A stretch of 64,000 bases of DNA from Mycolicibacterium alvei (lineage in GTDB: Bacteria > Actinomycetota > Actinomycetes > Mycobacteriales > Mycobacteriaceae), in contig NZ_AP022565.1 of the NCBI RefSeq assembly GCF_010727325.1, forward strand, positions 1-64,000, in the 5' to 3' direction. Shown here one piece after another: positions 52,902-62,535 of the stretch. Position 1 is the first letter of the stretch. Each line of letters begins with the position of its first letter. Position numbers and translations under genes: made by a program. The notes below the pieces were generated by a model. The model had not been told where the DNA came from. It did no database searches and was given only the letters and a program-made list of their open reading frames with translations.

Positions 52902-54938
52902 CTACATCGGTGCGTTGGCGGGCTGGAAGACCCCGGAACTGTCGGACTCCTCCTCGGCGCGGATGACGTGCACCACGGCGTTGATCAGGGCGAGGTGGGT
53001 GAACGCCTGCGGGAAGTTGCCCAGGTGGCGGCCGGTGCGCGGCTCGATCTCCTCGGCGTACAGGTGCAGCGGACTGGCGAACGAGAGCAGCCGCTCCAGC
53101 AGATGCTTGGCCCGGCTCACCTCACCGATCTCGACGAGCGCCGACACCAGCCAGAACGAGCAGATGGTGAAGGTGCCCTCTTCACCGGACAGGCCGTCGT
53201 CGGTCTCGTGGACCCGGTACCGCAGCACCAGGCCGTCCTCGGTGAGTTCGTCGGCGATCGCCAGCACGGTGGCCCGCACCCGCGGGTCGTCCGACGGCAG
53301 GAACCGGGTCAGCACTGCCAGCAGCAGTGAGGCGTCCAGTGCGTCGTCGCCGTAGCGCTGGGTCAGCACCCCGCGGGAATCGACCCCGCGGGCCAGGACA
53401 TCGGCCTTGATCTCCTCGGCCATCGCGCGCCACTGCTGTGCGTAGCTCTTCTCGCCCTGCAGTTCGGCGAGCTTGGAACCGCGGTCCAGGGCCACCCAGC
53501 ACATGATCTTGCTGGAGGTGAAGTGTTGCGGCTCGCCGCGCACCTCCCAGATCCCGCGGTCGGGTTCCTTCCAGTGCTTGAGGGCTTCCTCGACCTGATT
53601 CTTCAGCACCGGCCACAGTGCCTCGGGAATCTGCTCGCGGGATTTGGCATGCAGGTACACCGAATCGAGCATGGTGCCCCAGATGTCGTGCTGCATCTGG
53701 TTGTAGGCGCCGTTGCCGATCCGCACCGGCCGCGCACCGTCGTAGCCCGACAGGTGGTGCAGCTCCTCCTCGACGAGGCTGCGCTCGCCGCCGACCCCGT
53801 ACATCACCTGTAGCGGATGGCGCTCGCCGTTGTTGGCGCCGGACACGTCGGCGATGAACGCGAAGAAATCGTCGGCTTCCCGGTCCAGGCCCAGGGTGTA
53901 CAAGCCCCAGAGGGCGAACGTGGAATCCCGGATCCACGAGTAGCGGTAGTCCCAGTTACGTTCGCCCTGAGGGGTTTCCGGCAGGGACGTGGTGGGGGCG
54001 GCCAGCAGGGCGCCGGTGGGCGAGTAGGTCAGGCCCTTGAGAGTCAACGCGCTGCGCTGCAGGTACGACCGCCACGGGTGGTCGGGGAAGTCGCCGATGT
54101 TGATCCACTGCCGCCACGACTCACTGGTGGTCCACATCTTGTCCGAGGCCTCTTCGAAGGTCTGCGGGGCGGGATGCCTGGACCAACTCAGTGCGACGAA
54201 CACGTTGTCGCCCTCGGTGAGCCGGGTGCGGGCGCGGGCCTCGCGGCCCTCGATGCCGATCCGCAGGTTGGTGGTGAGCCGCATCGTGGGGTGCGAGTCC
54301 GGGTTGACACTGGCGCGCGCGATGGCCTCGCCGTAGGCCGGGCCGGAGTACTCCCACGACGCGCTGACGCGGTGGTAGTCGAAGGCCGGCTCGCAGTTCA
54401 TCACCAATTCGACGGTGCCGCTGACACACCGGACGGTGCGCAGCAGGATGTGTTCGGCGTCCCAATCCATCGGGGTGCGCCGGTGCGTGCGGGAGCGGGT
54501 CTCGATGTCGTGCCACGGGCCCATGACCAGCGCGTCGCGCACGATCAGCCAGCCGGTGTGGGTCTGCCAGGTGGTCTCCAGGATCAGGCTGCCCGGCAGG
54601 TACCGGCGCGCCGACGGCACCGTCACCCCGTAGGGGCCGAGCCGGAAATGCCCCGCATTGCGGTCCAGGATCGCGCCGAACACGCTGGGGGAGTCGGGCC
54701 GGGGGACACACAGCCACTCGACCGATCCGGCCGAGGAGATCAGACAGGTGTTCTCGCAGTCGGACAGGAAGCCGTAGTCGGCGATCGGCGGGAACGGGTT
54801 TCGCAGCGCACCGGCCGACGAGTAGGGCACCGGGGCGGTGACGGTCAGCGGCCCCGGGACGGACGTGGGTGTCCCGGGAGTCGATTCAGCTGCTGCGACG
54901 ACATCCGTGGGCTCGGTCTGCTGCAGAACCATTCGCAC
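52902..54938 (-). CDS. Trehalase, GH15 family (Rv2402-like)
   Basis: 678 residues. Glycoside hydrolase family 15: an N-terminal beta-sandwich (NPFPPIADYGFLSDCENTCLISSAGSVEWLCVPRPDSPSVFGAILD) and a C-terminal alpha/alpha barrel with RNWDYRYSWIRDSTFALWGLY, IWEVRGEPQHFTSSKIMCWVALDRG and EEGTFTICSFWLVSAL, which hold the acidic residues. Mycobacterial GH15 enzymes hydrolyse trehalose to glucose. The precise start is uncertain; the first 40 residues are low-complexity. Confidence 0.88.
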   Translation of the reverse strand: MRMVLQQTEPTDVVAAAESTPGTPTSVPGPLTVTAPVPYSSAGALRNPFPPIADYGFLSDCENTCLISSAGSVEWLCVPRPDSPSVFGAILDRNAGHFRLGPYGVTVPSARRYLPGSLILETTWQTHTGWLIVRDALVMGPWHDIETRSRTHRRTPMDWDAEHILLRTVRCVSGTVELVMNCEPAFDYHRVSASWEYSGPAYGEAIARASVNPDSHPTMRLTTNLRIGIEGREARARTRLTEGDNVFVALSWSRHPAPQTFEEASDKMWTTSESWRQWINIGDFPDHPWRSYLQRSALTLKGLTYSPTGALLAAPTTSLPETPQGERNWDYRYSWIRDSTFALWGLYTLGLDREADDFFAFIADVSGANNGERHPLQVMYGVGGERSLVEEELHHLSGYDGARPVRIGNGAYNQMQHDIWGTMLDSVYLHAKSREQIPEALWPVLKNQVEEALKHWKEPDRGIWEVRGEPQHFTSSKIMCWVALDRGSKLAELQGEKSYAQQWRAMAEEIKADVLARGVDSRGVLTQRYGDDALDASLLLAVLTRFLPSDDPRVRATVLAIADELTEDGLVLRYRVHETDDGLSGEEGTFTICSFWLVSALVEIGEVSRAKHLLERLLSFASPLHLYAEEIEPRTGRHLGNFPQAFTHLALINAVVHVIRAEEESDSSGVFQPANAPM

Positions 54939-55047
54939 ATCATCATCTGCGGATACAGGTGCCGTCTACCCAGGGGACGTGTGTCGGACGTTACGGGTGC
55001 GACGGGACGAACACCGGGCGCCGTCGGCGATCGCCTAGGCTTGCCTC

Positions 55048-55251
55048 ATGGCGGCAATCCTGAACTGGTGGGACGGCGTCGAACTGTGGCTGACCGGGCT
55101 GCCGTTCGTCGTGCAGACCGCGGTGGTGATGCCGGTGGTCCTGGCGTTGGCCTTTGGCAGCGCAGTGGTGCTCGACGGCGCACTGGGCTCGGGAATCACG
55201 GGGTTGCGCCGGTTGCGCCACGCCCCGGCGGACGAATTGGAATCCGAATGA
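55048..55251 (+). CDS. Small membrane protein (67 aa)
   Basis: AAILNWWDGVELWLTGLPF, then one long hydrophobic helix (VVQTAVVMPVVLALAFGSAVVL) and a short charged tail. Position matches Rv2401. It overlaps the next tiny gene by 4 bp (ATGA). Function is unknown. Confidence 0.75.
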   Translation: MAAILNWWDGVELWLTGLPFVVQTAVVMPVVLALAFGSAVVLDGALGSGITGLRRLRHAPADELESE

Positions 55252-55334
55252 ACGGTATGCCGCGCTCACGTGTCACGTTGATCTTTATCTTGCTGATCGT
55301 CCTGGTCATCGTGATGTGGTGGTTCACCCGCTGA
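55248..55334 (+). CDS. Very small membrane protein (28 aa)
   Basis: MNGMPRSRVTLIFILLIVLVIVMWWFTR: a positive N-terminus and a single transmembrane helix. It starts in the stop of the 67-residue membrane protein, so the two are translationally coupled. Position suggests a relative of Rv2401A. Confidence 0.65.
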   Translation: MNGMPRSRVTLIFILLIVLVIVMWWFTR

Positions 55335-55378
55335 CTCGGGACCCCGATTGCTCAACGAGCGCGACGTCGGAATTCTGT

Positions 55379-55384
55379 TATTCT
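55379..55384 (+). promoter_or_regulatory. -10 element for a leaderless transcript
   Basis: TATTCT, with 7 nt to the A of the ATG at 55392. This spacing places the transcription start on the ATG itself. No good -35 is seen, which is common in mycobacteria. Confidence 0.6.
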
Positions 55385-55391
55385 TCCCGCC

Positions 55392-55484
55392 ATGTATGCA
55401 GCGTCCGGCAACCTCGAGAGTCATGTCCTGGCTCTCATTGCCGTGGGTTCACGCGCTGTTGCTGACGTCGCCTGTTGTCGCTGA
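55392..55484 (+). CDS. Leaderless Cys-Cys leader peptide (30 aa), cysteine attenuator
   Basis: Short ORF that ends ...ADVACCR-stop, with adjacent Cys codons at 55473-55478. Polycysteine leaderless sORFs upstream of sulfur operons are known cysteine-responsive attenuators in mycobacteria: when charged tRNA-Cys is scarce the ribosome stalls and the downstream operon is expressed. It sits 133 bp before subI, and the subI ribosome binding site can pair with an upstream ACCTTTC, which gives a plausible switch. Confidence 0.75.
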   Translation: MYAASGNLESHVLALIAVGSRAVADVACCR

Positions 55485-55562
55485 CTCCCACCCGTCCGCG
55501 GTGTGGTGTCGGTGGCGGTTCTGTGCCCGGATGTCCTTCTCCGGCTTCCTTCGCCTTCTTTC

Positions 55563-55611
55563 ACCTTTCCGCATGACCGACCTCGTAATGTCCTCAGTCT
55601 GCAAGAAAGGT
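55563..55611 (+). promoter_or_regulatory. Candidate anti-Shine-Dalgarno hairpin before subI
   Basis: ACCTTTC (55563-55569) is a perfect complement to GAAAGGT (55605-55611), which contains the subI ribosome binding site. Pairing would block translation initiation at 55617. Confidence 0.5.
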
Positions 55612-55616
55612 CATCA

Positions 55617-56660
55617 GTGCCCGCAAACAAGCCCCACTTCAGCAAGTTCTGGCGTACCGCCACCGTCGTGGCCACCACCGGCGTTCTGGCCGTCGGCTGC
55701 GCCGGCGGCGCCAGTGACGTCGTCGGCGGCGATCAGGGCGCTGCGAATGCCGATACCACGCTGACGCTCGTCGCCTATGCCGTGCCCGAACCGGGTTGGA
55801 GCAAGATCATCCCGGCGTTCGCCGCCAGCGAGAAAGGCAAGGGCGTTGCCGTGCGGACTTCGTACGGCGCCTCGGGCGATCAGTCTCGGGCTGTGGCCGA
55901 CGGCAAGCCGGCCGACATCGTGAACTTCTCGGTCGAACCCGATGTGGCCCGGCTGGTCAAGGCCGACAAGGTGGCCGACGACTGGAGCGCAGGCAATACG
56001 AAGGGAATCCCGTTCGGTTCTGTGGTGTCATTGGTGGTGCGCAAGGGTAACCCCAAGGGCATCAAGGACTGGGATGATCTGCTGCAGCCCGGGCTTGAGG
56101 TGGTCACCCCGAGCCCGCTGAGTTCAGGTTCGGCCAAGTGGAACCTGCTGGCCCCGTATGCGGCAAAGAGTAACGGTGGCAAGGATTCTGAGGCCGGTCT
56201 CGACTTCGTCAACAAGCTGGTGACCGAGCACGTCAAGACCCGCCCGAGTTCGGGCCGGGAGGCCACCGATGTGTTCCTGCAGGGCACCGGCGACGTACTG
56301 ATCAGCTACGAGAACGAGGCGATCAACGTCGAGCGGCAGGGCAAGCCCGTCGAACACGTCAATCCGCCGCAGACCTTCAAGATCGAGAACCCGGTGGCGG
56401 TCGTCAAGACCAGCGCCCACGCCGACAAGGCCAAGGCCCTGCAGAACTTCCTGTTCACCCCCGAGGGCCAGAAGCTCTGGGCCGAGGCCGGATTCCGTCC
56501 GGTCGACCCGGCGGTGGCGGCGGACTTCGTCAAGGACTTCCCGACGCCGGCGAAGCTGTGGACGATCGCCGATCTGGGTGGATGGAATGAAGTCGACCCG
56601 TCGTTGTTCGACAAGGACAACGGTTCGATCACCAACATCTACAAGCAGGCGACTGGATGA
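55617..56660 (+). CDS. subI: Sulfate-binding lipoprotein SubI
   Basis: 347 residues. Periplasmic binding protein of the sulfate ABC importer. The GTG at 55617 is preceded by AAGAAAGG; a longer frame from 55503 adds non-family residues. The signal ends in a lipobox-like AVGC. The mature start TLTLVAYAVPEPGWSKIIPAF and the sulfate-contact regions YGASGDQSRAVADG, NPKGIKDWDDLLQPGLEVVTPSPLSSGSAKWN and VLISYENEAI are typical. The stop overlaps cysT. Confidence 0.95.
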   Translation: MPANKPHFSKFWRTATVVATTGVLAVGCAGGASDVVGGDQGAANADTTLTLVAYAVPEPGWSKIIPAFAASEKGKGVAVRTSYGASGDQSRAVADGKPADIVNFSVEPDVARLVKADKVADDWSAGNTKGIPFGSVVSLVVRKGNPKGIKDWDDLLQPGLEVVTPSPLSSGSAKWNLLAPYAAKSNGGKDSEAGLDFVNKLVTEHVKTRPSSGREATDVFLQGTGDVLISYENEAINVERQGKPVEHVNPPQTFKIENPVAVVKTSAHADKAKALQNFLFTPEGQKLWAEAGFRPVDPAVAADFVKDFPTPAKLWTIADLGGWNEVDPSLFDKDNGSITNIYKQATG

Positions 56661-57520
56661 CGGTAGTCAAACAGACCGATGCAGCCCAGTCCGCGCCGGC
56701 GGATCCCACCGGCGGCGCGCGGCCCGGCCGCTACGGCAGCACGTCGCTGCGCGTCGGCGCGGCCTCGATCTGGCTGAGCGTCATCGTGCTGCTGCCGTTG
56801 GCGGCGATCCTGTGGCAGGCGGCGGGCGGCGGATGGAACGCCTTCTGGTCGGCGGTCACCTCGAACGCGGCGCTGGATTCGTTCCGGGTGACACTGACCA
56901 TCTCGACCGGTGTGACGGTGGTGAACCTTTTCTTCGGCCTGGTGGTGGCCTGGGTGCTGACCCGCGACGACTTCCCGGGGAAGCGGCTGGTCGATTCCGT
57001 GATCGATCTTCCCTTTGCCCTGCCGACGATCGTGGCGAGCCTGGTGATGCTGGCGCTGTACGGGCCGGCCAGCCCGGTCGGGCTGCACCTGCAGCACACC
57101 AAATGGGGTGTCGGCATCGCGCTGCTGTTCGTCACGCTGCCGTTCGTGGTGCGTTCGGTGCAACCGGTGTTGCTCGAACTCGACCAGGAGACCGAGGAGG
57201 CCGCCGCGTCGCTGGGGGCCAGCAACCGGGTCATCTTCGGCAAGGTGATCCTGCCGGCGCTACTGCCCGCCCTGCTGTCCGGGGCCGGCCTGGCGTTCTC
57301 GCGGGCCATCGGTGAATTCGGTTCGGTCGTGCTGATCGGCGGTGCGATTCCCGGCGAGACCGAGGTGTCCTCACAGTGGATCCGGACCCTGATCGAGAAC
57401 GACGATCGAACCGGTGCCGCGGCGATCTCCATTGTGTTGCTGCTGATCTCGTTCGCGGTGCTGTTCGTGTTGCGGGCAGTGGGTTCACGCGCGGCCAAAC
57501 GTGAGGAGCTTGCGGCATGA
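56657..57520 (+). CDS. cysT: Sulfate ABC transporter permease CysT
   Basis: 287 residues with six predicted membrane helices. The EAA loop is QETEEAAASLGASNRVIFGKVILPALLPALLSG, which docks the ATPase. FSRAIGEFGSVVLIGG is the CysT signature. ATG overlaps the subI stop, and the end overlaps cysW by 4 bp. Confidence 0.95.
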   Translation: MTVVKQTDAAQSAPADPTGGARPGRYGSTSLRVGAASIWLSVIVLLPLAAILWQAAGGGWNAFWSAVTSNAALDSFRVTLTISTGVTVVNLFFGLVVAWVLTRDDFPGKRLVDSVIDLPFALPTIVASLVMLALYGPASPVGLHLQHTKWGVGIALLFVTLPFVVRSVQPVLLELDQETEEAAASLGASNRVIFGKVILPALLPALLSGAGLAFSRAIGEFGSVVLIGGAIPGETEVSSQWIRTLIENDDRTGAAAISIVLLLISFAVLFVLRAVGSRAAKREELAA

Positions 57521-58338
57521 CGCTCTCGCCACGGGTGCGCTACCTGCTGCGCTTTCTGGCGCTGGGCTATGTGGCGGTGCTGGTCGCGGTCCCGGTCGGG
57601 CTGATCCTCTGGCGCACCTTCGGGCCGGGTGTCGGTGCGTTCTTCGCATCGGTGGGCACGCCTGCGGCGATCTCGGCGCTGAACCTGTCGCTGTTGGTGG
57701 TGGCCATCGTGGTGCCGCTGAATGTGTTGTTCGGCGTTCCGACCGCTCTGGTGCTGGCGCGCAACCGGTTCCGCGGCAAGAGCGCCTTGCAGGCGGTCGT
57801 CGACCTGCCGTTCGCCGTGTCACCGGTGGTCGTCGGTGTCGCGCTGATCCTGCTGTGGGGATCGGCGGGGCTGCTGGGCTTCGTCGAGAACGATCTCGGA
57901 TTCAAGATCATCTTCGGACTCCCGGGCATCGTGCTGGCCAGCATCTTCGTCACGGTGCCGTTCGTGATTCGTGAGGTCGAACCGGTGTTGCACGAGATCG
58001 GCACCGACCAGGAGGAAGCCGCCGCGACACTGGGATCGACCTGGTGGCAGACGTTCTGGCGGATCACCCTGCCGTCGATCCGGTGGGGTCTGACCTACGG
58101 CATCGTGCTCACCGTCGCCCGCACGCTGGGGGAGTTCGGTGCGGTGATCATGGTGTCCTCGAACCTGCCGGGGACCTCCCAGACCCTGACGCTGCTGGTG
58201 GCCGACCGCTACAACCGCGGTACCGCCGAGTCGGTGTACGGGGCATACGCCATCTCGACTTTGCTCATGGCGGTGGCAGTGATCGTCCTGGTCGTTCAGG
58301 TGATCCTCGACCGTCGACGAATCAAGGCCGCGCAGTAG
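57517..58338 (+). CDS. cysW: Sulfate ABC transporter permease CysW
   Basis: 273 residues, six helices. EAA loop [32 protein letters not shown], then [19 protein letters not shown]. Heterodimer partner of CysT. Confidence 0.95.
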   Translation: MTLSPRVRYLLRFLALGYVAVLVAVPVGLILWRTFGPGVGAFFASVGTPAAISALNLSLLVVAIVVPLNVLFGVPTALVLARNRFRGKSALQAVVDLPFAVSPVVVGVALILLWGSAGLLGFVENDLGFKIIFGLPGIVLASIFVTVPFVIREVEPVLHEIGTDQEEAAATLGSTWWQTFWRITLPSIRWGLTYGIVLTVARTLGEFGAVIMVSSNLPGTSQTLTLLVADRYNRGTAESVYGAYAISTLLMAVAVIVLVVQVILDRRRIKAAQ

Positions 58339-58360
58339 GCCGGGGAAGGAGACAAGACCT

Positions 58361-59446
58361 ATGACCGACGCGATCGTGGTTCGGGGCGCCAACAAGCGTT
58401 ACGGTGATTTTGCGGCGCTCGACAACATCGACTTCGAGGTGCCGTCGGGTTCGTTGACCGCACTGCTGGGCCCGAGCGGCTCGGGCAAGTCCACCCTGCT
58501 GCGCGCCATCGCGGGACTGGATCAACCCGACAGCGGGACCATCACCATCAACGGCCGCGACGTCACCGGGATACCGCCGCAGCGCCGCGATATCGGATTC
58601 GTGTTCCAACACTATGCGGCGTTCAAACACCTGACGGTCCGCGACAACGTGGCATTCGGCCTCAAGATTCGCAAGCGTCCCAAGGCCGAGGTCAAGGAGA
58701 AGGTCGACAACCTGCTGGAAGTGGTGGGCCTGGCCGGTTTTCAGACGCGCTACCCCAATCAGCTCTCCGGTGGTCAGCGCCAGCGGATGGCACTGGCGCG
58801 GGCGCTGGCGGTAGATCCGCAGGTGCTGCTGCTCGACGAGCCGTTCGGGGCGCTGGACGCCAAGGTGCGTGACGACCTCCGGACCTGGCTGCGCCGCCTG
58901 CACGACGAGGTGCACGTCACCACGGTGCTGGTGACACACGACCAGGCCGAGGCGCTGGATGTGGCGGACCGGATCGCGGTGCTCAACAAGGGGCGCATCG
59001 AACAGGTCGGTTCGCCGACCGAGGTGTATGACGAGCCTGCCAACGCGTTCGTGATGTCGTTCCTCGGCGCGGTGTCCGAGCTCAACGGAATTCTGGTGCG
59101 GCCCCACGATATTCGGGTGGGGCGTACACCCGAGATGGCCTTTGCCGCCGGTGACGGCACGGCCGAGGCCACCGGGGTGCTGCGGGCCACCATCGACCGG
59201 ATCGTGATGCTGGGCTTCGAGGTGAGGGTCGAACTGACTGGTGCCGCAACCCATGTGCCGTTCATCGCGCAGATCACCCGCGGTGACGCCGAGGCGCTCG
59301 GGTTGCGGGAGGGCGACACGGTCTACGTGCGGGCCACCCGGGTTCCGCAGATTGCCGGGGGGATGCAGAGTCTGTTGAGCCACAAGGAGTCTGGCGACGA
59401 TGCCGAGAACAGCAGCGATGAGGACGAGGCGCTGACCGTCCGCTGA
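58361..59446 (+). CDS. cysA: Sulfate ABC transporter ATP-binding protein CysA
   Basis: 361 residues. Walker [20 protein letters not shown]-loop [13 protein letters not shown], signature [17 protein letters not shown], Walker [14 protein letters not shown]-loop [10 protein letters not shown]; a C-terminal regulatory domain follows. Energises CysT/CysW. Ends the sulfate operon; its stop codon lies in the loop of a terminator hairpin. Confidence 0.97.
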   Translation: MTDAIVVRGANKRYGDFAALDNIDFEVPSGSLTALLGPSGSGKSTLLRAIAGLDQPDSGTITINGRDVTGIPPQRRDIGFVFQHYAAFKHLTVRDNVAFGLKIRKRPKAEVKEKVDNLLEVVGLAGFQTRYPNQLSGGQRQRMALARALAVDPQVLLLDEPFGALDAKVRDDLRTWLRRLHDEVHVTTVLVTHDQAEALDVADRIAVLNKGRIEQVGSPTEVYDEPANAFVMSFLGAVSELNGILVRPHDIRVGRTPEMAFAAGDGTAEATGVLRATIDRIVMLGFEVRVELTGAATHVPFIAQITRGDAEALGLREGDTVYVRATRVPQIAGGMQSLLSHKESGDDAENSSDEDEALTVR

Positions 59447-59459
59447 GACGGTCAGCGCC
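59428..59459. terminator. Hairpin between cysA and the convergent persulfide operon
   Basis: Perfect 13-bp stem GGCGCTGACCGTC/GACGGTCAGCGCC with a 6-nt loop holding the cysA stop. Symmetrical, so it may end both operons. Confidence 0.75.
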
Positions 59460-59479
59460 GACAATACCGGGCCGGGGGA

Positions 59480-59818
<339 letters not shown>

Positions 59819-60682
59819 CTAGATGGCGACGGTGGGTGGTCCGAGCAGTGCCCGCAGCGGGCACCAGTGAAATCGCAGGCAGCTGAATCTGGCCAGTGCG
59901 GCAAGTCCGATCAGCGCGGCGGTGACCAGCCCGGCTATCGGGTTCAGCTCCTCAGCCAGGATCACCGCGGCCATGATCAACACGAACCAGCCGAATCCCT
60001 GGCGCAACGCATCGGGATTCACCCGCGATGTCAGGCGGGCGCCGAGCAGGCTGCCCAGCACCGCGGCGGCGGTGAACATGGCGGCCACCGGCCAGTCGAT
60101 GACGACGCTGTTCAGGTGACCGGCCAGACCGGCGAAGGAGTTCAGGGCAATCACGACCAGTGAGGTGCCGACCGCGACGGGCATCGGCAGCCCGGCCAGC
60201 ATGACCAGGGCCGGTACCACCAGGAAGCCGCCTCCGGCGCCGACGGCTCCGGTGGCCAGGCCCACGCCGAGCCCCAGTGTGGCGGTCTTGACGACCGACG
60301 TCCGGCCCGTCGGCTCGGGTGTGGTGGTGTTGCGGCCCTTGATCATTGCCAGCCCGGTGGCGATCATCATGACCGCCAGCCCGATCAGCAGGACCGATCC
60401 CGGGACAAAGCGGCCGGCGGCGCCGCCCGCATAGGCACCGACCATCCCGGCCGCCCCGAACAGCAGGGCACTGCGCCACCGAACCCGGCCCGCTCGTGCA
60501 TGCGAAACGGCGCTGAACGTGCTGGTGACCCCGACCACGACAAGCGACGTGGCGATCGCCTGCTTGGCCTCCATGCCGGCAACATAGGCCAGCAGTGGAA
60601 CGGTCAGGATCGAGCCACCCCCGCCGAGGAGTCCGAGGGACACCCCGACCAGGACGGCCAGCACGACAGCGACGGCGATCAT
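59819..60682 (-). CDS. TauE/SafE-family anion exporter
   Basis: 287 residues, about eight membrane helices. The repeat signature appears twice: GVSLGLLGGGGSILTVPLLAYVAGMEAKQAIATSLVVVGVTS and GLATGAVGAGGGFLVVPALVMLAGLPMPVAVGTSLVVIALNS. Probably exports sulfite or another sulfur anion made by the persulfide dioxygenase. The ATG at 60682 overlaps the rhodanese stop (ATGA). Confidence 0.88.
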   Translation of the reverse strand: MIAVAVVLAVLVGVSLGLLGGGGSILTVPLLAYVAGMEAKQAIATSLVVVGVTSTFSAVSHARAGRVRWRSALLFGAAGMVGAYAGGAAGRFVPGSVLLIGLAVMMIATGLAMIKGRNTTTPEPTGRTSVVKTATLGLGVGLATGAVGAGGGFLVVPALVMLAGLPMPVAVGTSLVVIALNSFAGLAGHLNSVVIDWPVAAMFTAAAVLGSLLGARLTSRVNPDALRQGFGWFVLIMAAVILAEELNPIAGLVTAALIGLAALARFSCLRFHWCPLRALLGPPTVAI

Positions 60683-61275
60683 GCCAACATGCCCGAAGGT
60701 GTTTGCTTGGAACCGATCAGCTGCTCGACGACGCTCTGGGCATCGCACGACGCGCCCCGGTTGCACGGCAGCTTCGCCAGCATCATGCCCATGGCGCAGG
60801 TGTTGGTCAGCGCCGCGGTGGACAACCCGGCGCCGATCGCCGCGGCGACCCACTTCAGCTTGGGCGCCGCGATGCTGCCCAGGACGCTGCTCAGCACGAT
60901 CGACCCCGCAACCAGGCGGACCTGGCGCTCCAGATCCCACCGCTGCGCACCGCGACGCACCTCGAACCCCTTGTCCTGCCAGGCCGTCATGCCGCCGTCG
61001 AGGATCGAGACATTCGGTAGACCGGCGTCGCGCAGGGTCTCGCCTGCGGTGCCGGCCCGTTGCCCGGAACGACAGATCAGCACGACGTTCTCGTCGAGGT
61101 GCTGGGCGATCTCATCCCGGTGTTCCTGCAGCAGATCCAGCGGCACGTTGTAAGCGCCTGCGATATGTGCGGTTTCGAATTCTCCGGGGGTACGGACGTC
61201 GATGAGCCGTGGGCCGTTAGCGGTCTGCGTGAGTACGTTCAGTTCGCCGGCGTCGATGATCGACGAGGTGGACAT
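60679..61275 (-). CDS. Rhodanese with C-terminal membrane domain
   Basis: 198 residues. Rhodanese domain with RLIDVRTPGEFETAHIAGAYNVPL and the active-site Cys68 in LICRSGQRAG; a DUF2892-like part follows with two hydrophobic helices and a short CNRGASCD segment. It moves sulfane sulfur between carriers, possibly at the membrane. It starts in the SQR stop (TGATG). Confidence 0.87.
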   Translation of the reverse strand: MSTSSIIDAGELNVLTQTANGPRLIDVRTPGEFETAHIAGAYNVPLDLLQEHRDEIAQHLDENVVLICRSGQRAGTAGETLRDAGLPNVSILDGGMTAWQDKGFEVRRGAQRWDLERQVRLVAGSIVLSSVLGSIAAPKLKWVAAAIGAGLSTAALTNTCAMGMMLAKLPCNRGASCDAQSVVEQLIGSKQTPSGMLA

Positions 61276-62486
61276 CAGGCACGACCTTTCAACATCAGGT
61301 TCCAGTACAACGCGGGCAGCCCGTACTTTTTCAGCAACCAGTACGGCCGGTGCGGCTTGACCGGATCGAGCAGGGGGAAGGACGGTTTGAGGGTGAAGTC
61401 GTAGTCGAACTCGGCCAGCAGCATCTCGCGCGAAGAGGTGACGATGGGGCAGGAGGCGTAGCCGTCGTAGGCCCCGGTCAGGGGCCGACCGCTGCGCACC
61501 GCGCCGATGTTCTCCACAACGACGGGGGCCTGTTTACGAATGGCTGCACCGGTTTTCGAGTTCGGCGACGAGCCCGCGTCGCCGAGGGCGAACACGTTCG
61601 GGTAGCGCACGTGCTGCATCGTGTGCTTGTCGATGTCCACGTAGCCGTTGGCGTCCCCGCCGACATGGCTGGTGGACAGCGGGCTGTTCTTGATCCAGTC
61701 CGGTGCCGACTGGTGCGGGACGGCGTGCAGTACGTCGTAGGGCAGCACTGTCTCGATGCCATCGGCGAGGTTCGTCATCGTCGCCTTGCGCGATGCCGAA
61801 TCGATGGACCGCACCTCACTTCCGGTGTGCAGTGTGATGCCGTAGTCGGCGATGACCTTGTCCAGGTTGTCGGCGATCGCGGGGATACCGAAGATCCGCG
61901 GGGTCGGGACCACCAGGTGCACGTCGATGTTGTCGAGCACGCCTTCACGTCGCCAGTGATCGCAGGCCAGGTAGGCGATCTTCTGCGGTGCGCCGGCGCA
62001 CTTGATCGGCCCCGACGGCATGGTGAACACCGCGGTGCCGGACCGCGTGTTGCGGATGAACTCCCATGTGCGCGGGGCGAGATCGAAGCGGTAGTTCGAC
62101 GAGACGCCGTCCTTGCCGAGGGTGTCGGTCAGGCCTTCGGTGCGTTCCCAGTCGAGCTGGATACCCGGGGCCACGACCAGCACGTCGTAACCGTACGTCG
62201 TCCCGTCGGCACACGTGACCGTGTTGGCATCCGGATCGACCGAGGTCACCGCACTCTTGATCCACGTGGCGCCGCGCGGCATCACCGAGCCTTCGGCACG
62301 CTCGGTTTCGGCGGCGGTCGCCTGGCCGCCACCGACGAGTGTCCAGAATGGTTGGTAGTAGTGCTTGTCGGAGGGCTCGATGATCGCCACGTCGGTGTAG
62401 TGCTTGCGCAGCAACCGGGCCGCCACGGTGATCCCGGCAGTGCCGCCGCCGACGATCAGGACCTCATGCTTGACTGGAGTCGACAT
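61275..62486 (-). CDS. Sulfide:quinone oxidoreductase (type II-like)
   Basis: 403 residues. Flavoprotein that oxidises sulfide at the membrane and produces persulfide. The FAD loop is VLIVGGGTAGITVAARLL. The two redox cysteines are C163 in GPIKCAGAPQKIAYLACDHW and C346 in DGYASCPIVTSS, as in the mitochondrial-type SQR. The start at 62486 is chosen because the longer frame overlaps the upstream gene. A conserved YWLLKKYGLPALYWNLML tail probably binds the membrane. Confidence 0.92.
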   Translation of the reverse strand: MSTPVKHEVLIVGGGTAGITVAARLLRKHYTDVAIIEPSDKHYYQPFWTLVGGGQATAAETERAEGSVMPRGATWIKSAVTSVDPDANTVTCADGTTYGYDVLVVAPGIQLDWERTEGLTDTLGKDGVSSNYRFDLAPRTWEFIRNTRSGTAVFTMPSGPIKCAGAPQKIAYLACDHWRREGVLDNIDVHLVVPTPRIFGIPAIADNLDKVIADYGITLHTGSEVRSIDSASRKATMTNLADGIETVLPYDVLHAVPHQSAPDWIKNSPLSTSHVGGDANGYVDIDKHTMQHVRYPNVFALGDAGSSPNSKTGAAIRKQAPVVVENIGAVRSGRPLTGAYDGYASCPIVTSSREMLLAEFDYDFTLKPSFPLLDPVKPHRPYWLLKKYGLPALYWNLMLKGRA

Positions 62487-62535
62487 ATTTGTGGTGCTTT
62501 CCTGTCTCTCAGACGGGTTGGGAACGGTGCCTGTC

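Noticed and set aside
53817..55334. 505-codon plus-strand frame
   Set aside because: Mostly antisense to the GH15 trehalase; only its last 28 codons (from 55248) look like a real gene.
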